38,626 nt of DNA from Solobacterium sp. UBA1761 (GTDB taxonomy: Bacteria; Bacillota_I; Bacilli_A; Erysipelotrichales; Erysipelotrichaceae). How positions within the stretch are numbered: the stretch's first letter is position 1; each line of letters begins with the position of its first letter. The DNA lies in contig DCHD01000012.1 of the NCBI GenBank assembly GCA_002315565.1, positions 1-38,626 on the forward strand, read 5' to 3'. A program made the position numbers and the translations under genes. Shown here piece by piece: positions 1 through 8,055 of this stretch. The notes below the pieces were generated by a model. The model worked only from the letters and a program-made list of their open reading frames with translations. It was not told the DNA's origin and ran no database searches.

Positions 1-125
1 AAATGAAGTCAGAATTAAGACGCACAATTTCATATGCCAAGTTTTGTAAGATAAAGGAATTAGCCAGGAACACAGTTGGCAACGAAGACGAAATACTGAC
101 TTTCGAACTGAATGTTTATCTTAAG
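1..125. other. Left flank, no supported gene
   Basis: This stretch lies downstream of the AbiEii stop codon. I see no hairpin terminator, RNA gene or credible coding region. A plus-strand open frame starting at base 3 runs on antisense into the AbiEii gene, has no ribosome site that can be seen because the window begins there, and encodes nothing I recognise. Confidence 0.4.
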
Positions 126-947
126 TTACCTCATAAGTTTCCTGACAGCGTCAAGCGTTTCATCATAGTCAATTCCCTCGGCATAAGGCATCTCACGACA
201 GTACACTTTCCACCTATTCAACATATCTTTACTTTCAGAAATATTCTTCAGTATTTCTTCATAGTTGACTATTTGATCGACCGTACATCTATGAGTTGCT
301 GTTGCTTGTAATGCTTCTTTAAATACTCTCTTATCAAAATCTAATTTCGAAAGCATATACACATCATAAAAGTCTCTTGGTCTTGTCCCATATATTCCTC
401 TTGAAAGAATTGCTTCAACCTTCTCAGCAAGTACTGTTTCAATCGGATATGACCACAGTTCAAACTTCTTGCTTTCATCAAACATATCTTTAAAAACATG
501 TTTTGTTGCCCCAGGCGTTATCACATCGCCAGTTGAAACATCGACCGTCATTGGCGCATTAATTTTGCCATATTGAACATACATATATACCCGATAACCA
601 CCGTATTCATCATCGGGACGAATAGGTCCAATAGAATCAACAATATATCTGATTTCATCACCTGTTTCAATAGAACAGATTTCATTAAAAGCTAGCAATA
701 TACTTTCTTCTGTTAGTGGAAGATTCCTTAATGTTGCATCAAGATCCATTGTTGACCTGTTTTCTATGCCTGCTATAGAAGATATTAACATTCCACCTTT
801 TATAACAAATTTATCTCTATATTCACTCAAAGATAGTTTATAAAGGAAATGATTCATCAGATAGTTCTGAAGCAACGATTGGGCAGAGATGTTCTTTTCT
901 TTGGCAATATTTTTAATTCTTACTTTTAAACTCATATCATTCATCAT
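126..947 (-). CDS. abiEii: AbiEii/AbiGii-family nucleotidyltransferase toxin
   Basis: Toxin half of a type IV AbiE-like toxin-antitoxin pair, 273 aa. Members of this family are DNA polymerase beta-like nucleotidyltransferases; characterised relatives act on tRNA and arrest growth, and some abort phage infection. The sequence shows the family's motif I around residues 51-70 (GGML, then RSTMDLD), in which the two aspartates of DLD would bind metal. A later segment, roughly residues 170-200, reads EKVEAILSRGI followed by RPRDFYDVYML, the usual second conserved block. The start chosen is the first of two adjacent ATGs. It overlaps the antitoxin stop by four bases (ATGA) and sits after GGAGGTGC, so the two genes are translationally coupled. 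Length is normal for the family and I see no truncation. The family call is secure; the target is inferred from relatives only. Confidence 0.87.
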   Translation of the reverse strand: MMNDMSLKVRIKNIAKEKNISAQSLLQNYLMNHFLYKLSLSEYRDKFVIKGGMLISSIAGIENRSTMDLDATLRNLPLTEESILLAFNEICSIETGDEIRYIVDSIGPIRPDDEYGGYRVYMYVQYGKINAPMTVDVSTGDVITPGATKHVFKDMFDESKKFELWSYPIETVLAEKVEAILSRGIYGTRPRDFYDVYMLSKLDFDKRVFKEALQATATHRCTVDQIVNYEEILKNISESKDMLNRWKVYCREMPYAEGIDYDETLDAVRKLMR

Positions 948-1534
948 AAAAGCACCTCCAAATATCTTTGCACTTTCTTTTCTACATGCAACTGTTTTGC
1001 ATATTTCATAAGTTTGTTTACATTCTTCGTTTTAGATGATGCGTATTTTTTCATTGCATATTGTACTACCTGAATATCATCACCAGAACCTCTTAATACA
1101 TCACACAAACTTCTTTCGAGGTCGTATGCTTTAACATAATTTCCAGCTGGAGTTTTTATTTCTGTCAGGCCCAATTCGTAGTTTGAGTCATTTACTCTAG
1201 TTACTTCAACATTTTCATCTTTCAGTGACTGTGAATTATATTTAGTGGGAAAAGTCATATGAAGTTTAAGCGGTACTCTTTCTGAATATCCCTGAAGATA
1301 TAGCGATGTATTATGTGAGTAAATACCACGCTTATACCTGACTTGCGTAATGCTGAATTCATCTACCCATTCTTCAGCTAGAAGATAAATACCACGCTCA
1401 ATTTTAATCAGGTCACCATTTTTAACCATTCTTGAAAGAGTGCTTCTATGTATTCCATGATTAGTAACATCTTCAGAAGTAATCAGACCTTTGTATGCAT
1501 TTTCCAAAATCCATTTTCTATCATCTTTGAACAT
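944..1534 (-). CDS. abiEi: AbiEi-like antitoxin and transcriptional repressor
   Basis: First gene of the AbiE-like pair, 196 aa. AbiEi proteins have an N-terminal winged helix that binds inverted repeats in their own promoter, and a C-terminal domain needed to neutralise the toxin. Here residues about 1-55 look like the winged helix: LITSEDVTNHGIHRSTLSRM, then a wing ending GIYLL. The middle holds the family's typical K-x-H-x-TFPTKY and AYDLERSLCDVLR segments. The start follows AAGGAGG at 1543-1549 with eight bases between. Directly upstream is a 14-bp perfect inverted repeat next to a promoter, which fits autoregulation. The stop TGA overlaps the toxin start. It could also be annotated as a general type IV antitoxin domain protein. 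Confidence 0.85.
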   Translation of the reverse strand: MFKDDRKWILENAYKGLITSEDVTNHGIHRSTLSRMVKNGDLIKIERGIYLLAEEWVDEFSITQVRYKRGIYSHNTSLYLQGYSERVPLKLHMTFPTKYNSQSLKDENVEVTRVNDSNYELGLTEIKTPAGNYVKAYDLERSLCDVLRGSGDDIQVVQYAMKKYASSKTKNVNKLMKYAKQLHVEKKVQRYLEVLL

Positions 1535-1565
1535 TTATAAAACCTCCTTATTACATTCACACATA

Positions 1566-1596
1566 ATTATACTATATATTTATGTGTATTTGTCAT
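1566..1596 (-). promoter_or_regulatory. Promoter of the abiE-like operon
   Basis: On the minus strand a perfect -10 TATAAT (1566-1571) lies 19 bases from ATGACA (1591-1596), a 5/6 match to the -35 consensus. The spacing is longer than ideal, so the -35 is less certain. An 8-bp inverted repeat, ACACATAA (1559-1566) and TTATGTGT (1580-1587), flanks the -10 and could be a second repressor site. Confidence 0.6.
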
Positions 1597-1636
1597 ACTT
1601 TGGTACTAATATAATAAATTGCATTAGTACCAAAGT
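1597..1636. promoter_or_regulatory. 14-bp perfect inverted repeat, candidate AbiEi operator
   Basis: The arms ACTTTGGTACTAAT (1597-1610) and ATTAGTACCAAAGT (1623-1636) are perfect reverse complements separated by 12 AT-rich bases. The proximal arm touches the -35 of the abiE-like promoter. AbiEi proteins are known to repress by binding inverted repeats there, so this is the likely operator. It could also form a hairpin, but it lacks a T-tract. Confidence 0.65.
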
Positions 1637-1642
1637 TCCAAA

Positions 1643-1663
1643 GAAAAAAGGACTTTCGTCCTT
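1643..1663 (-). terminator. Rho-independent terminator after the CcdA-thioredoxin gene
   Basis: On the minus strand AAGGAC-GAAA-GTCCTT forms a six-base-pair stem with a GAAA tetraloop, followed by a run of T residues. It begins one base after the stop codon of the gene ending at 1664 and closes the 5645-1664 operon. Confidence 0.8.
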
Positions 1664-2821
1664 CTATCTTTCGTTATATAGTTCAATGGCTTTTTCATAT
1701 ATCTCAATAAAGCCATCTTTAGGCATTGCCCCAAGCTGATAACCAACCAGAGAACTGTCTGGCCCGATTATCCAGGTTGTCGGATAAGAACTTATGCCCA
1801 ACTTATAGAGCAGATAATTGTCTGAATCAACGATAATCGGAATATTCATTTCATAGTAGTCATGGTATTCCTTGATGCTTCCTGCATCTTCGCCATTGGC
1901 ATCAGGTGACATAATCAGTGCACATCCTACATCGTTCTCGTTACAGAATTCCATAAATTCAGGAAGTTCACTCTTACAGTATGTACACCAGGTAGTTACA
2001 TAATTGACAATCAGGAATTTACCCTGATAATCAGATATTCTGATGGTATTTCCATCCTGATCAAGATATTCATCCTGTTCAAGATAATAGACATTCTGTT
2101 CTTCTTTTTCAGCAACCGCTTCTTCTGTTTTGACATTCTTATAGTCAATGATGTTGTTTGAAGCACTGTAGAACATATATACGGCAAAACCCATCAGAAT
2201 AACACCGGCAACAATATTCACATATCTTAATGCCTTCTGATACTTCTTCAATAGATTTAGGATAAAACCTGTTGCCAGCCCACATACAATAAAAGGAATT
2301 ACAAAGCCCAGACCATAGGCAACCAGATACAGATAACCTGTTTCAGAACTGATTGAAAGCAACAGTGCACTTGACAGCATCGGACCGATGCATGGACTCC
2401 AGGCAAAAGTAAACAGGAATCCGAATACCACAGCCTTGAAGTAATTCATCTTATCCAGATGCAGTTTTGAGCTTAATGATGCTTCTTTATTTAGTACAGA
2501 TATTTCAATAATACCTGTTTCGTGTAATCCAAAGATAAAGATGATCACTGAAGCGACAACACCGATAATATCCTGATAGTCAGAAATAAAGTTCTTTAAA
2601 GAATCAACCGCCAAAGCCAATAAACTTATGGCAATAAGTATTCCAAATACAAAGCATAATGTACGAAAAAAGACCACTATCTGATCATACTTCCAGTTAC
2701 CGTCTTCATCCTTGCTTCTGGCATCATTAGAAAGATATGCCATATATAAAGGAATCAGTGGCAATACACAGGGAGATAGGAAAGATAACAGTCCTTCAAT
2801 AAATGTTCCAATTAAATCCAT
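1664..2821 (-). CDS. ccdA: CcdA-type electron transporter fused to a thioredoxin/TlpA domain
   Basis: Membrane thiol-disulfide carrier, 385 aa. The CcdA/DsbD family passes electrons from cytoplasmic thioredoxin across the membrane; a fused extracytoplasmic thioredoxin domain would use them to reduce exported proteins or peroxides. Residues 1-220 are polytopic, with the two family cysteines in SPCVLP (C18) and SPCIGP (C144). A short acidic linker leads to a thioredoxin/TlpA fold at about 250-385 with active site WCTYC (278-282) and a cis-proline region SSYPTTW. The start overlaps the preceding stop by one base (TGATG). It is the last gene of the 5645-1664 operon, after two CobW-type genes, so it may support metal or cysteine chemistry on the outside. 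The substrate is unknown. Confidence 0.9.
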   Translation of the reverse strand: MDLIGTFIEGLLSFLSPCVLPLIPLYMAYLSNDARSKDEDGNWKYDQIVVFFRTLCFVFGILIAISLLALAVDSLKNFISDYQDIIGVVASVIIFIFGLHETGIIEISVLNKEASLSSKLHLDKMNYFKAVVFGFLFTFAWSPCIGPMLSSALLLSISSETGYLYLVAYGLGFVIPFIVCGLATGFILNLLKKYQKALRYVNIVAGVILMGFAVYMFYSASNNIIDYKNVKTEEAVAEKEEQNVYYLEQDEYLDQDGNTIRISDYQGKFLIVNYVTTWCTYCKSELPEFMEFCNENDVGCALIMSPDANGEDAGSIKEYHDYYEMNIPIIVDSDNYLLYKLGISSYPTTWIIGPDSSLVGYQLGAMPKDGFIEIYEKAIELYNER

Positions 2822-3750
2822 CAGTTAAAGTATACTAGTTCATCAGCCATTGCTTCAACTTCATTGCTTGTATCGGCATATAAAACACAGGTTTTTTCAC
2901 CGTTTGCTTTAACAACCTTGATTTTTCCGTGCACTTCATAGAAACTGTTTACCTTCATTTCTTTAGAAGGTACACCACATACCGCAATACCAACCGGTGC
3001 AACATCATTTGAACAGCACACCATGGCATTCCTTCCCATATAGACAACAGTGTCATAGTCAGGATTAGGTTCAAGATATCTTAACTTCAGTGTTATTTCA
3101 GCATTTTTGTATTTGTCAGGATTATCGATAGAATCCATGTACCATAAACCGAAGTCGTCATCAGAAATAGTTAATGGCTTACTTGGGTCAAACATATTGT
3201 CATCAATCTTGTCGGTTACGATACCATCGGAATTCTCATAGACAATCTGCAGTTTGGGATTGATACCCTTGATGTTGTTGCGAAGGTATTTCTTGTCTTC
3301 TTTATCGGCTCTGTTGAATACACAAAGATCTGCATGCAGCACATGATTGTAGATGAACTGCTTCATATTTGTGACATAGTTTCGAAATGTTGAAGCATCA
3401 ATAAGACACAGATGCTGAGCAATTTCCCACTTCTCATAAAAACCTTGAGCGTATAGTTCTCTTTCATCAGCCATGCCGTTGATCTCGATGAATACTCTTT
3501 CAGGTTCATACTGCTTATCAAGTTCTTCCATCTTTTTGATGGTTAGTTCACTTATTGAATCAAGCACAACGAGCTCAGAAAAAGTAAGTTTAAGAAACTT
3601 GATGTCAAACTCAACATCACCTTCTTCTGTAATGATGATAAGTGTCTTTTCACCCTCATTGAATGCGGGATCGTATAGTGTTTCCTTGATGCAGCTGGTC
3701 TTTCCTGAATCAATAAGTCCCGAAAAAAGATATACCGGAATATTATCCAT
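2821..3750 (-). CDS. CobW/COG0523-like P-loop protein lacking the CxCC motif
   Basis: 309-aa member of the G3E GTPase group, paired with a second one immediately upstream. COG0523 proteins are GTP-dependent metal-insertion or metal-trafficking factors. The P-loop is GLIDSGKTS (11-19), and NRAD (146-149) stands in the NKxD guanine-recognition position. A C-terminal CobW_C-like beta domain follows (about 210-309). The canonical CxCC metal motif of the family is absent, as is any His-rich stretch, so it may not carry metal itself. The ATG overlaps the end of the upstream CobW gene by eight bases, so the two are coupled and may form a heteromer in which one partner binds metal. Specificity cannot be read from the sequence. 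Confidence 0.75.
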   Translation of the reverse strand: MDNIPVYLFSGLIDSGKTSCIKETLYDPAFNEGEKTLIIITEEGDVEFDIKFLKLTFSELVVLDSISELTIKKMEELDKQYEPERVFIEINGMADERELYAQGFYEKWEIAQHLCLIDASTFRNYVTNMKQFIYNHVLHADLCVFNRADKEDKKYLRNNIKGINPKLQIVYENSDGIVTDKIDDNMFDPSKPLTISDDDFGLWYMDSIDNPDKYKNAEITLKLRYLEPNPDYDTVVYMGRNAMVCCSNDVAPVGIAVCGVPSKEMKVNSFYEVHGKIKVVKANGEKTCVLYADTSNEVEAMADELVYFN

Positions 3751-4810
3751 GGAATGCCTCTTTCAAAACTTCCTTATCGAGCTTAGTACCGATTACAACA
3801 ATCAGTGCGCCGTCTCTCTTTTCACCTTTATAGATGTGATATTCATTAAGAATATAGTTGAAATAGATAGTGCCTTCTTCACCTTTGACATAACCCTTTA
3901 CACGGATAATGTCTTCATCCATCTTTGAAAGAATATCTTCAAGTTCTTTTTCGGTAAAAATATGTTCAGGTCTGAAAATACAGTTTTTGAACAGTTCATC
4001 TTCATCGTCATGGTGGTGACCATGGTGATGATGACCACAACAGCACTCATCTTCATCATCGTGGTGGTGATGTTCATGTTCATGGTGACAGCAGCATTCG
4101 TCGTCATCATCGTCATCGTGATGATGACCACAGCAGCATTCTTCACCTTCTTCATGGTGATGATGGTGGTGATGTCCACAACAGCATTCATCGTCATCAT
4201 CATCGTCTTCAAAACATTCAGGACAGATTTCACCATCCTTGACGATAATATCCATGATTTCTTCCATTGACATATCATTTACCGGTTTATCGGTAATAAC
4301 TGCATCGTCATTGATTTCTCTGAGCATTTCAACAGCTTTTTGAATCTGCTCTTTTTCCGCAACATCAAGATGAGAAAGTACCAGAGCATTTGCACATGAT
4401 ACCTGATCATCAAAGTATTCTTTAAAGTTCTTGTGGTATTTAATGCAGGTCTTAACGTCTACGATACAGATATGACACACAATTCTGAAATCATCGTCAG
4501 CAGCAATAACCTTAATAATCTCAGAAAGCTTGCCTACACCGCTTGGTTCAATAATCAGATCAGAGATTCCATATCCTTCAATCTCTTCAAGAGCACTTTC
4601 AAAATCACCCTGCAAAGAACAGCAGATACAGCCGTTATTGATTTCTCTAACCTTCAAACCTGAATCAAAGAAAGCAGAATCTACACCTACTTCTCCAAAT
4701 TCATTTTCCAGTAACATTACTTTAGTAAATTTCTTTTCTTTCAGCAGTTTCTGAATGAAAGTGGTTTTCCCTGAACCCAGGAAACCCGAAATAAGATAAA
4801 CATTAATCAT
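3743..4810 (-). CDS. CobW/COG0523 GTPase with Asp/Cys/His-rich metal-binding linker
   Basis: 355-aa G3E GTPase of the COG0523 family, whose members deliver Zn, Co or other metals to client proteins using GTP. P-loop GFLGSGKTT (9-17), switch region ENEFGEVGVD (35-44), and the signature metal motif CICC (C61, C63, C64) are all present. The guanine-recognition site reads SHLD rather than NKxD. Between GTPase and C-terminal domain (about residues 199-275) is a striking linker with four ECCC blocks, each followed by a His tract and an acidic tract. His-rich linkers are common in the family, but four Cys triplets with 24 His is extreme. It heads the coupled pair with the gene at 2821-3750 and follows a small membrane protein with a four-base overlap. 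The metal is not identifiable; zinc is the usual guess. Confidence 0.88.
   Translation of the reverse strand: MINVYLISGFLGSGKTTFIQKLLKEKKFTKVMLLENEFGEVGVDSAFFDSGLKVREINNGCICCSLQGDFESALEEIEGYGISDLIIEPSGVGKLSEIIKVIAADDDFRIVCHICIVDVKTCIKYHKNFKEYFDDQVSCANALVLSHLDVAEKEQIQKAVEMLREINDDAVITDKPVNDMSMEEIMDIIVKDGEICPECFEDDDDDDECCCGHHHHHHHEEGEECCCGHHHDDDDDDECCCHHEHEHHHHDDEDECCCGHHHHGHHHDDEDELFKNCIFRPEHIFTEKELEDILSKMDEDIIRVKGYVKGEEGTIYFNYILNEYHIYKGEKRDGALIVVIGTKLDKEVLKEAFHG
3995..4212 (-). repeat. Coding repeat: four acidic/ECCC/His-tract units
   Basis: Inside the CobW gene the DNA is built from imperfect repeats encoding D/E tract, ECCC, then poly-His. The four His segments hold seven, three, seven and seven histidines. 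The repetition makes out-of-frame open frames on both strands, which are not genes. Confidence 0.8.
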
Positions 4811-5247
4811 TTTAGAATCCTCGCTTTCCTATATCTCATCTGTATATCTTCAAGAAGATATCTGTCTTCTTTTTTGACCGCTGTAAAATACGGACGTTTA
4901 CGGTAGACAAACGTCATACGGTAACATTTCTTTTCTTCATTTACTTCCATACTGGTCATCTTCTTATACCAGTATTTCCTGCCTCTGATATAGATACCTT
5001 CATCGTCATATCCCGAAGGTATGGAACTGTATACAACTCCAGCCAGCACGATTATTGCACAATGCACAAGAGAATACATACCCATTGTCGGATAGAATCT
5101 GTATACCAGTAATCCTCCAAGTATGACAAAGGTAATAATTACTGCTGTCGATGAACCGGATGGCAGAAGATTCTTGGCTTTTCTTCCTGAAAAAAGACAG
5201 TATATAACAAATGCCCAGCAGATAATATCAGGTAAAATAAGACTCAT
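4807..5247 (-). CDS. Small membrane protein of unknown function
   Basis: 146 aa. Residues about 3-20, 33-51 and 56-76 are hydrophobic and look like three membrane spans, followed by a basic, aromatic cytoplasmic domain of about 70 residues (ending RYRKARILK). I do not recognise the family. The start has AGGAGG five bases upstream and overlaps the end of the PPC-domain gene by four bases (ATGA); its own stop overlaps the CobW start in the same way. This tight coupling suggests it works with the CobW pair or with the CcdA-thioredoxin protein of the same operon, but nothing in its sequence shows how. Confidence 0.75.
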   Translation of the reverse strand: MSLILPDIICWAFVIYCLFSGRKAKNLLPSGSSTAVIITFVILGGLLVYRFYPTMGMYSLVHCAIIVLAGVVYSSIPSGYDDEGIYIRGRKYWYKKMTSMEVNEEKKCYRMTFVYRKRPYFTAVKKEDRYLLEDIQMRYRKARILK

Positions 5248-5645
5248 TTCATCCTCCTGAATTCTATTTCATCCCATCCCGTCTGTTTATCGAATGGTCT
5301 GTCACTTGAGTATTCTTCTAAAACTCCAAGTACCAGTTCACAGGTCGTATCAATAAAGCACCCTTCAAGAAGATGACCACCGATTACTTTTCCATGTTCA
5401 TCACTTAATGAAATGTGCAGATGAGCATTGCCCTTTGAAACAGTTCCCATTAAGGAAACAATCTCATAATCGCATTTGTTATGCATGGTGTTAACTGCTT
5501 TTGCCAGTCGGAAGTTAGCCTCATAAACACAGCCGACTGCACTTAAAACAACTGCAGTATCAATGTTACTGCAGGCTTTTTCTATTTCAACTTTCAGATC
5601 ATCACCATGATGAAGTCTGAATGCAAGTTCTTTCATCACATCCAT
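5244..5645 (-). CDS. PPC/DUF296-domain protein
   Basis: 133 aa, about the size of a single PPC domain. In plants this domain sits with AT-hooks; bacterial and archaeal stand-alone versions form trimers with a histidine-lined site that can hold zinc. The conserved pattern is visible: FRLHHGDDL near the start, YEIVSLMGTVS (60-70), and then HLHISL (75-80) and GGHLLEGC (89-96). The His residues at 12/13, 75, 77 and 91 are good metal-ligand candidates. Start is uncertain: neither ATG1 nor ATG4 has a clear ribosome site, since the gene begins just after the previous terminator's T-tract; a TATAAT at 5644-5649 lies almost on the start codon, so a near-leaderless mRNA is possible. First gene of the operon that includes two CobW-type proteins. 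Confidence 0.8.
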   Translation of the reverse strand: MDVMKELAFRLHHGDDLKVEIEKACSNIDTAVVLSAVGCVYEANFRLAKAVNTMHNKCDYEIVSLMGTVSKGNAHLHISLSDEHGKVIGGHLLEGCFIDTTCELVLGVLEEYSSDRPFDKQTGWDEIEFRRMK

Positions 5646-5648
5646 TAT

Positions 5649-5675
5649 AAAACAAAAGGCCTTTCAATAGGCCTT
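5649..5675 (-). terminator. Terminator after the MacB-type ABC module
   Basis: Minus strand AAGGCC (5670-5675) pairs with GGCCTT (5656-5661) across an eight-base loop and is followed by TTGTTTT. It starts six bases below the ABC ATPase stop and separates that module from the PPC-domain operon. Confidence 0.75.
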
Positions 5676-5680
5676 ATGTA

Positions 5681-6355
5681 CTATAGTTTCTCGAGTATTC
5701 CGTCTTTAAGAAGAACTCGCTGATCCGACATCTCACTTACAGCATCAGAGTGGGTAACAACAATAATCGTCTTGCCGTACTCATGAGCCAGTGATTTGAA
5801 GATATCGATGATTTCTTTTTCAGTTGCCGTATCAAGGTTACCTGTAGGTTCATCTGCAAAGATAAGATCTACATTTGTTGAAAGAGCTCTGGCGATTGCT
5901 ACTCGCTGCTGTTCACCACCGGATAGCTGAGTAACAAGTCTATCGGCTTTTGTTTTCACAATGCCGAATCTTTCAAGAAGATTGTAGGCAACATTCTTCC
6001 TGTCTTTAGGCAGTTCATTATCGGTTTCACTCATCGCAAGCAACACATTCTCAACAGCAGTCAGATAAGAAATCAGATTGTACTGCTGAAAGACGATAGA
6101 GATACCGTTTCTTCGATACTGGAATACTCCGCTTTCATTGACGTTTGTACCCTTGAAGTAGATTTCTCCTGATTTTGCCGAATCAAGTCCGGCAATAATT
6201 GAAAGAAGTGTAGTCTTACCGCTTCCCGAAGGACCGAGAATGGTATAGAATTTTCCCTCTTCAAAGGTATAACTTAAATCTTTAAGAATCTGTCTTTCAT
6301 ATCCACCATCGATATATGAATAATTAATATTTTCTAGTTTTAGTATTTCTGACAC
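5681..6355 (-). CDS. ABC transporter ATP-binding protein, MacB/LolD type
   Basis: 224-aa nucleotide-binding subunit, the normal length for the MacB/LolD/FtsE group. Walker A is GPSGSGKTT (41-49), Q-loop VFQQYN (88-93), signature LSGGEQQR (143-150), Walker B LIFADEP (163-169) with catalytic Glu, and the H-loop is in VVTHSD. The D-loop reads GNLD. It lies nine bases below the FtsX-like permease and must be its partner. Such pairs do mechanical work on membrane or surface substrates (efflux of peptides, antibiotic resistance, lipoprotein or cell-wall handling) rather than importing solutes. No sensor kinase pair is adjacent, so the substrate is not suggested by context. Confidence 0.93.
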   Translation of the reverse strand: MSEILKLENINYSYIDGGYERQILKDLSYTFEEGKFYTILGPSGSGKTTLLSIIAGLDSAKSGEIYFKGTNVNESGVFQYRRNGISIVFQQYNLISYLTAVENVLLAMSETDNELPKDRKNVAYNLLERFGIVKTKADRLVTQLSGGEQQRVAIARALSTNVDLIFADEPTGNLDTATEKEIIDIFKSLAHEYGKTIIVVTHSDAVSEMSDQRVLLKDGILEKL

Positions 6356-6364
6356 GTTATTCTC

Positions 6365-7993
6365 CTATCCCTGATTCATCAGAATCTTCTTAGGGTTGTA
6401 TCTCATAATCATGAATGATGGAATGATTACTGATACAAAGACAATTCCCAGACCAAGCACATAGATTTCCGCAATGATAAGTGGTGATACAGTAACCTCA
6501 TACTGACTTACCAGATCATCCAGAGATACTTCGGTATTGTAGTTATTGTCCCAGACATTGTAATAGTCATCATCGTAGTAATATTCATCTTCTTCACCAA
6601 CATCGGAAGTACTTATCTGATATTCAAGCACAGTAGCTCCGACCTTCTTGGCAATAAGACTTCCTGTTCCAACAGAAAGCGTAAATCCAAGTACAGCTAC
6701 AATTGCCAGTTCAATAAAGAACTGAGCAATCACCTTAAACTTGCTGGCACCGATTGAAAGCAGCACACCGATTTCATATTCTCTGGTTTTAAGTGTTAAA
6801 GCAGTAACCAGGGTAATTATTACAATTGCATTGATCACAACCAGCCATACAATAAAGTCAGCATACATCGACAGTGTATCAAGCGGCTTAGCCAATTTAT
6901 TGAATTCTTCGTTATTGGCATCAAGTTTCATAAACTCTGCCAGTTTAGGTGCATATTCTTCTACAAATTCATCTACAATAAGCGGATCGGTCAATAGAAT
7001 TGTCACATCATTAAGATAGAGATATTTCTCCATATTCTCGAAAGATGGTCTGTTTTCCGGTTTATAGTATTCCTCATCAGGATACATTTCGGCATAATAG
7101 TCATAAGACTTCTGAGTAGCAATCAAAGTTGCCATAAACTCACTTGAGCCAGGCATCAGAATCATGTTGTCAGGATTTTCATATGGCGACATCCAGTTAT
7201 AATATGATGCGTCCGGAGTAACCGGATTGTTGTGGTTGTAGATGCCGATGATTTCAAATTCTACCTTATAGTCTTCATCAGTAATACCGACTTCTTTTTC
7301 ATAATTCTGGTTATATCCGCTTGCAAGCACAATTGTATCACCTACCGTCAGACCGTTCTGTTCAGCAAGGGCTTCTGTAATCAGACAAACGGACTTGCCT
7401 GAATCGATTTCTTCCTGATTGTAGAATCTGCCGTCAACCAGTGTCCAGTCGCCATCTTCAAATTCAATCATTGAAGGAAACATATTGGACTTGATAAAGA
7501 ACTTAGGTTCTACATATCTGTAATTCTCGCATACTTCATTACCGTTTTCGTCGATATAGCAGCTTGTAGAGTTTCCATACATCTCATCCTGATTCTGTTC
7601 TGCTTCATTATTCAGATGTACATAATCAAGGCTGCTTCCCTCAACCTGATACCAGGAATTGGTAGAAATAGCATTTGCTGTCTTGACTCTTTCGTCTTTC
7701 AGTATTTCCTTTACATCCGCAAGTTTTACCTGTGGATAGTTCTCATAGAACTTGTTAAGTTCATCTTCATCTTCGATTTTGTCGGCATATTTCCATATCG
7801 CTTCATAGTCTGTTGAGTATGTAACTACCGCTCTCATTTTCTGTCTTGTCAAAGTCTTGGCGCTTTCTGAGGCATTCGATACACCCAGTCCGATAATAAC
7901 CAGGTTACCGATCAGAAAGAATGTCAAAGCCAGCAGGACCGTTTTAGAAATTCTTCTTGTAACATTTTTAAATGCTCTGTTAAACAGATTCAT
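6365..7993 (-). CDS. MacB/FtsX-like ABC permease
   Basis: 542 aa with the MacB-like plan: one N-terminal span (about 17-38), a large extracytoplasmic domain of roughly 340 residues, then three spans (about 383-405, 425-450 and 505-530). The FtsX signature region LKTREYEIGVLLSIGASKFK precedes the third span and is the usual coupling segment to the ATPase. An unusual acidic-aromatic insert (EEDEYYYDDDYYN) sits in the loop between the last two spans. The start follows GGGAGG. A 62-base gap separates it from the upstream ABC-2 permease, so it may have its own promoter, though I find no convincing one. Confidence 0.88.
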   Translation of the reverse strand: MNLFNRAFKNVTRRISKTVLLALTFFLIGNLVIIGLGVSNASESAKTLTRQKMRAVVTYSTDYEAIWKYADKIEDEDELNKFYENYPQVKLADVKEILKDERVKTANAISTNSWYQVEGSSLDYVHLNNEAEQNQDEMYGNSTSCYIDENGNEVCENYRYVEPKFFIKSNMFPSMIEFEDGDWTLVDGRFYNQEEIDSGKSVCLITEALAEQNGLTVGDTIVLASGYNQNYEKEVGITDEDYKVEFEIIGIYNHNNPVTPDASYYNWMSPYENPDNMILMPGSSEFMATLIATQKSYDYYAEMYPDEEYYKPENRPSFENMEKYLYLNDVTILLTDPLIVDEFVEEYAPKLAEFMKLDANNEEFNKLAKPLDTLSMYADFIVWLVVINAIVIITLVTALTLKTREYEIGVLLSIGASKFKVIAQFFIELAIVAVLGFTLSVGTGSLIAKKVGATVLEYQISTSDVGEEDEYYYDDDYYNVWDNNYNTEVSLDDLVSQYEVTVSPLIIAEIYVLGLGIVFVSVIIPSFMIMRYNPKKILMNQG

Positions 7994-8055
7994 AACTTCC
8001 TCCCTTTAAAACACAATATATAGTTTACAATATTTGTCTTCCAGTCACACAACCG

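Noticed and set aside
3..311. Plus-strand open frame of 102 codons at the left edge
   Set aside because: It runs antisense through the 3' end of the AbiEii gene, has no recognisable domain, and its upstream region is not in the window.
3898..4278. Open frames on both strands across the CobW linker, rich in Met, Val and Thr
   Set aside because: They are out-of-frame products of the repetitive Asp/Cys/His coding DNA, which is well explained by the CobW frame.
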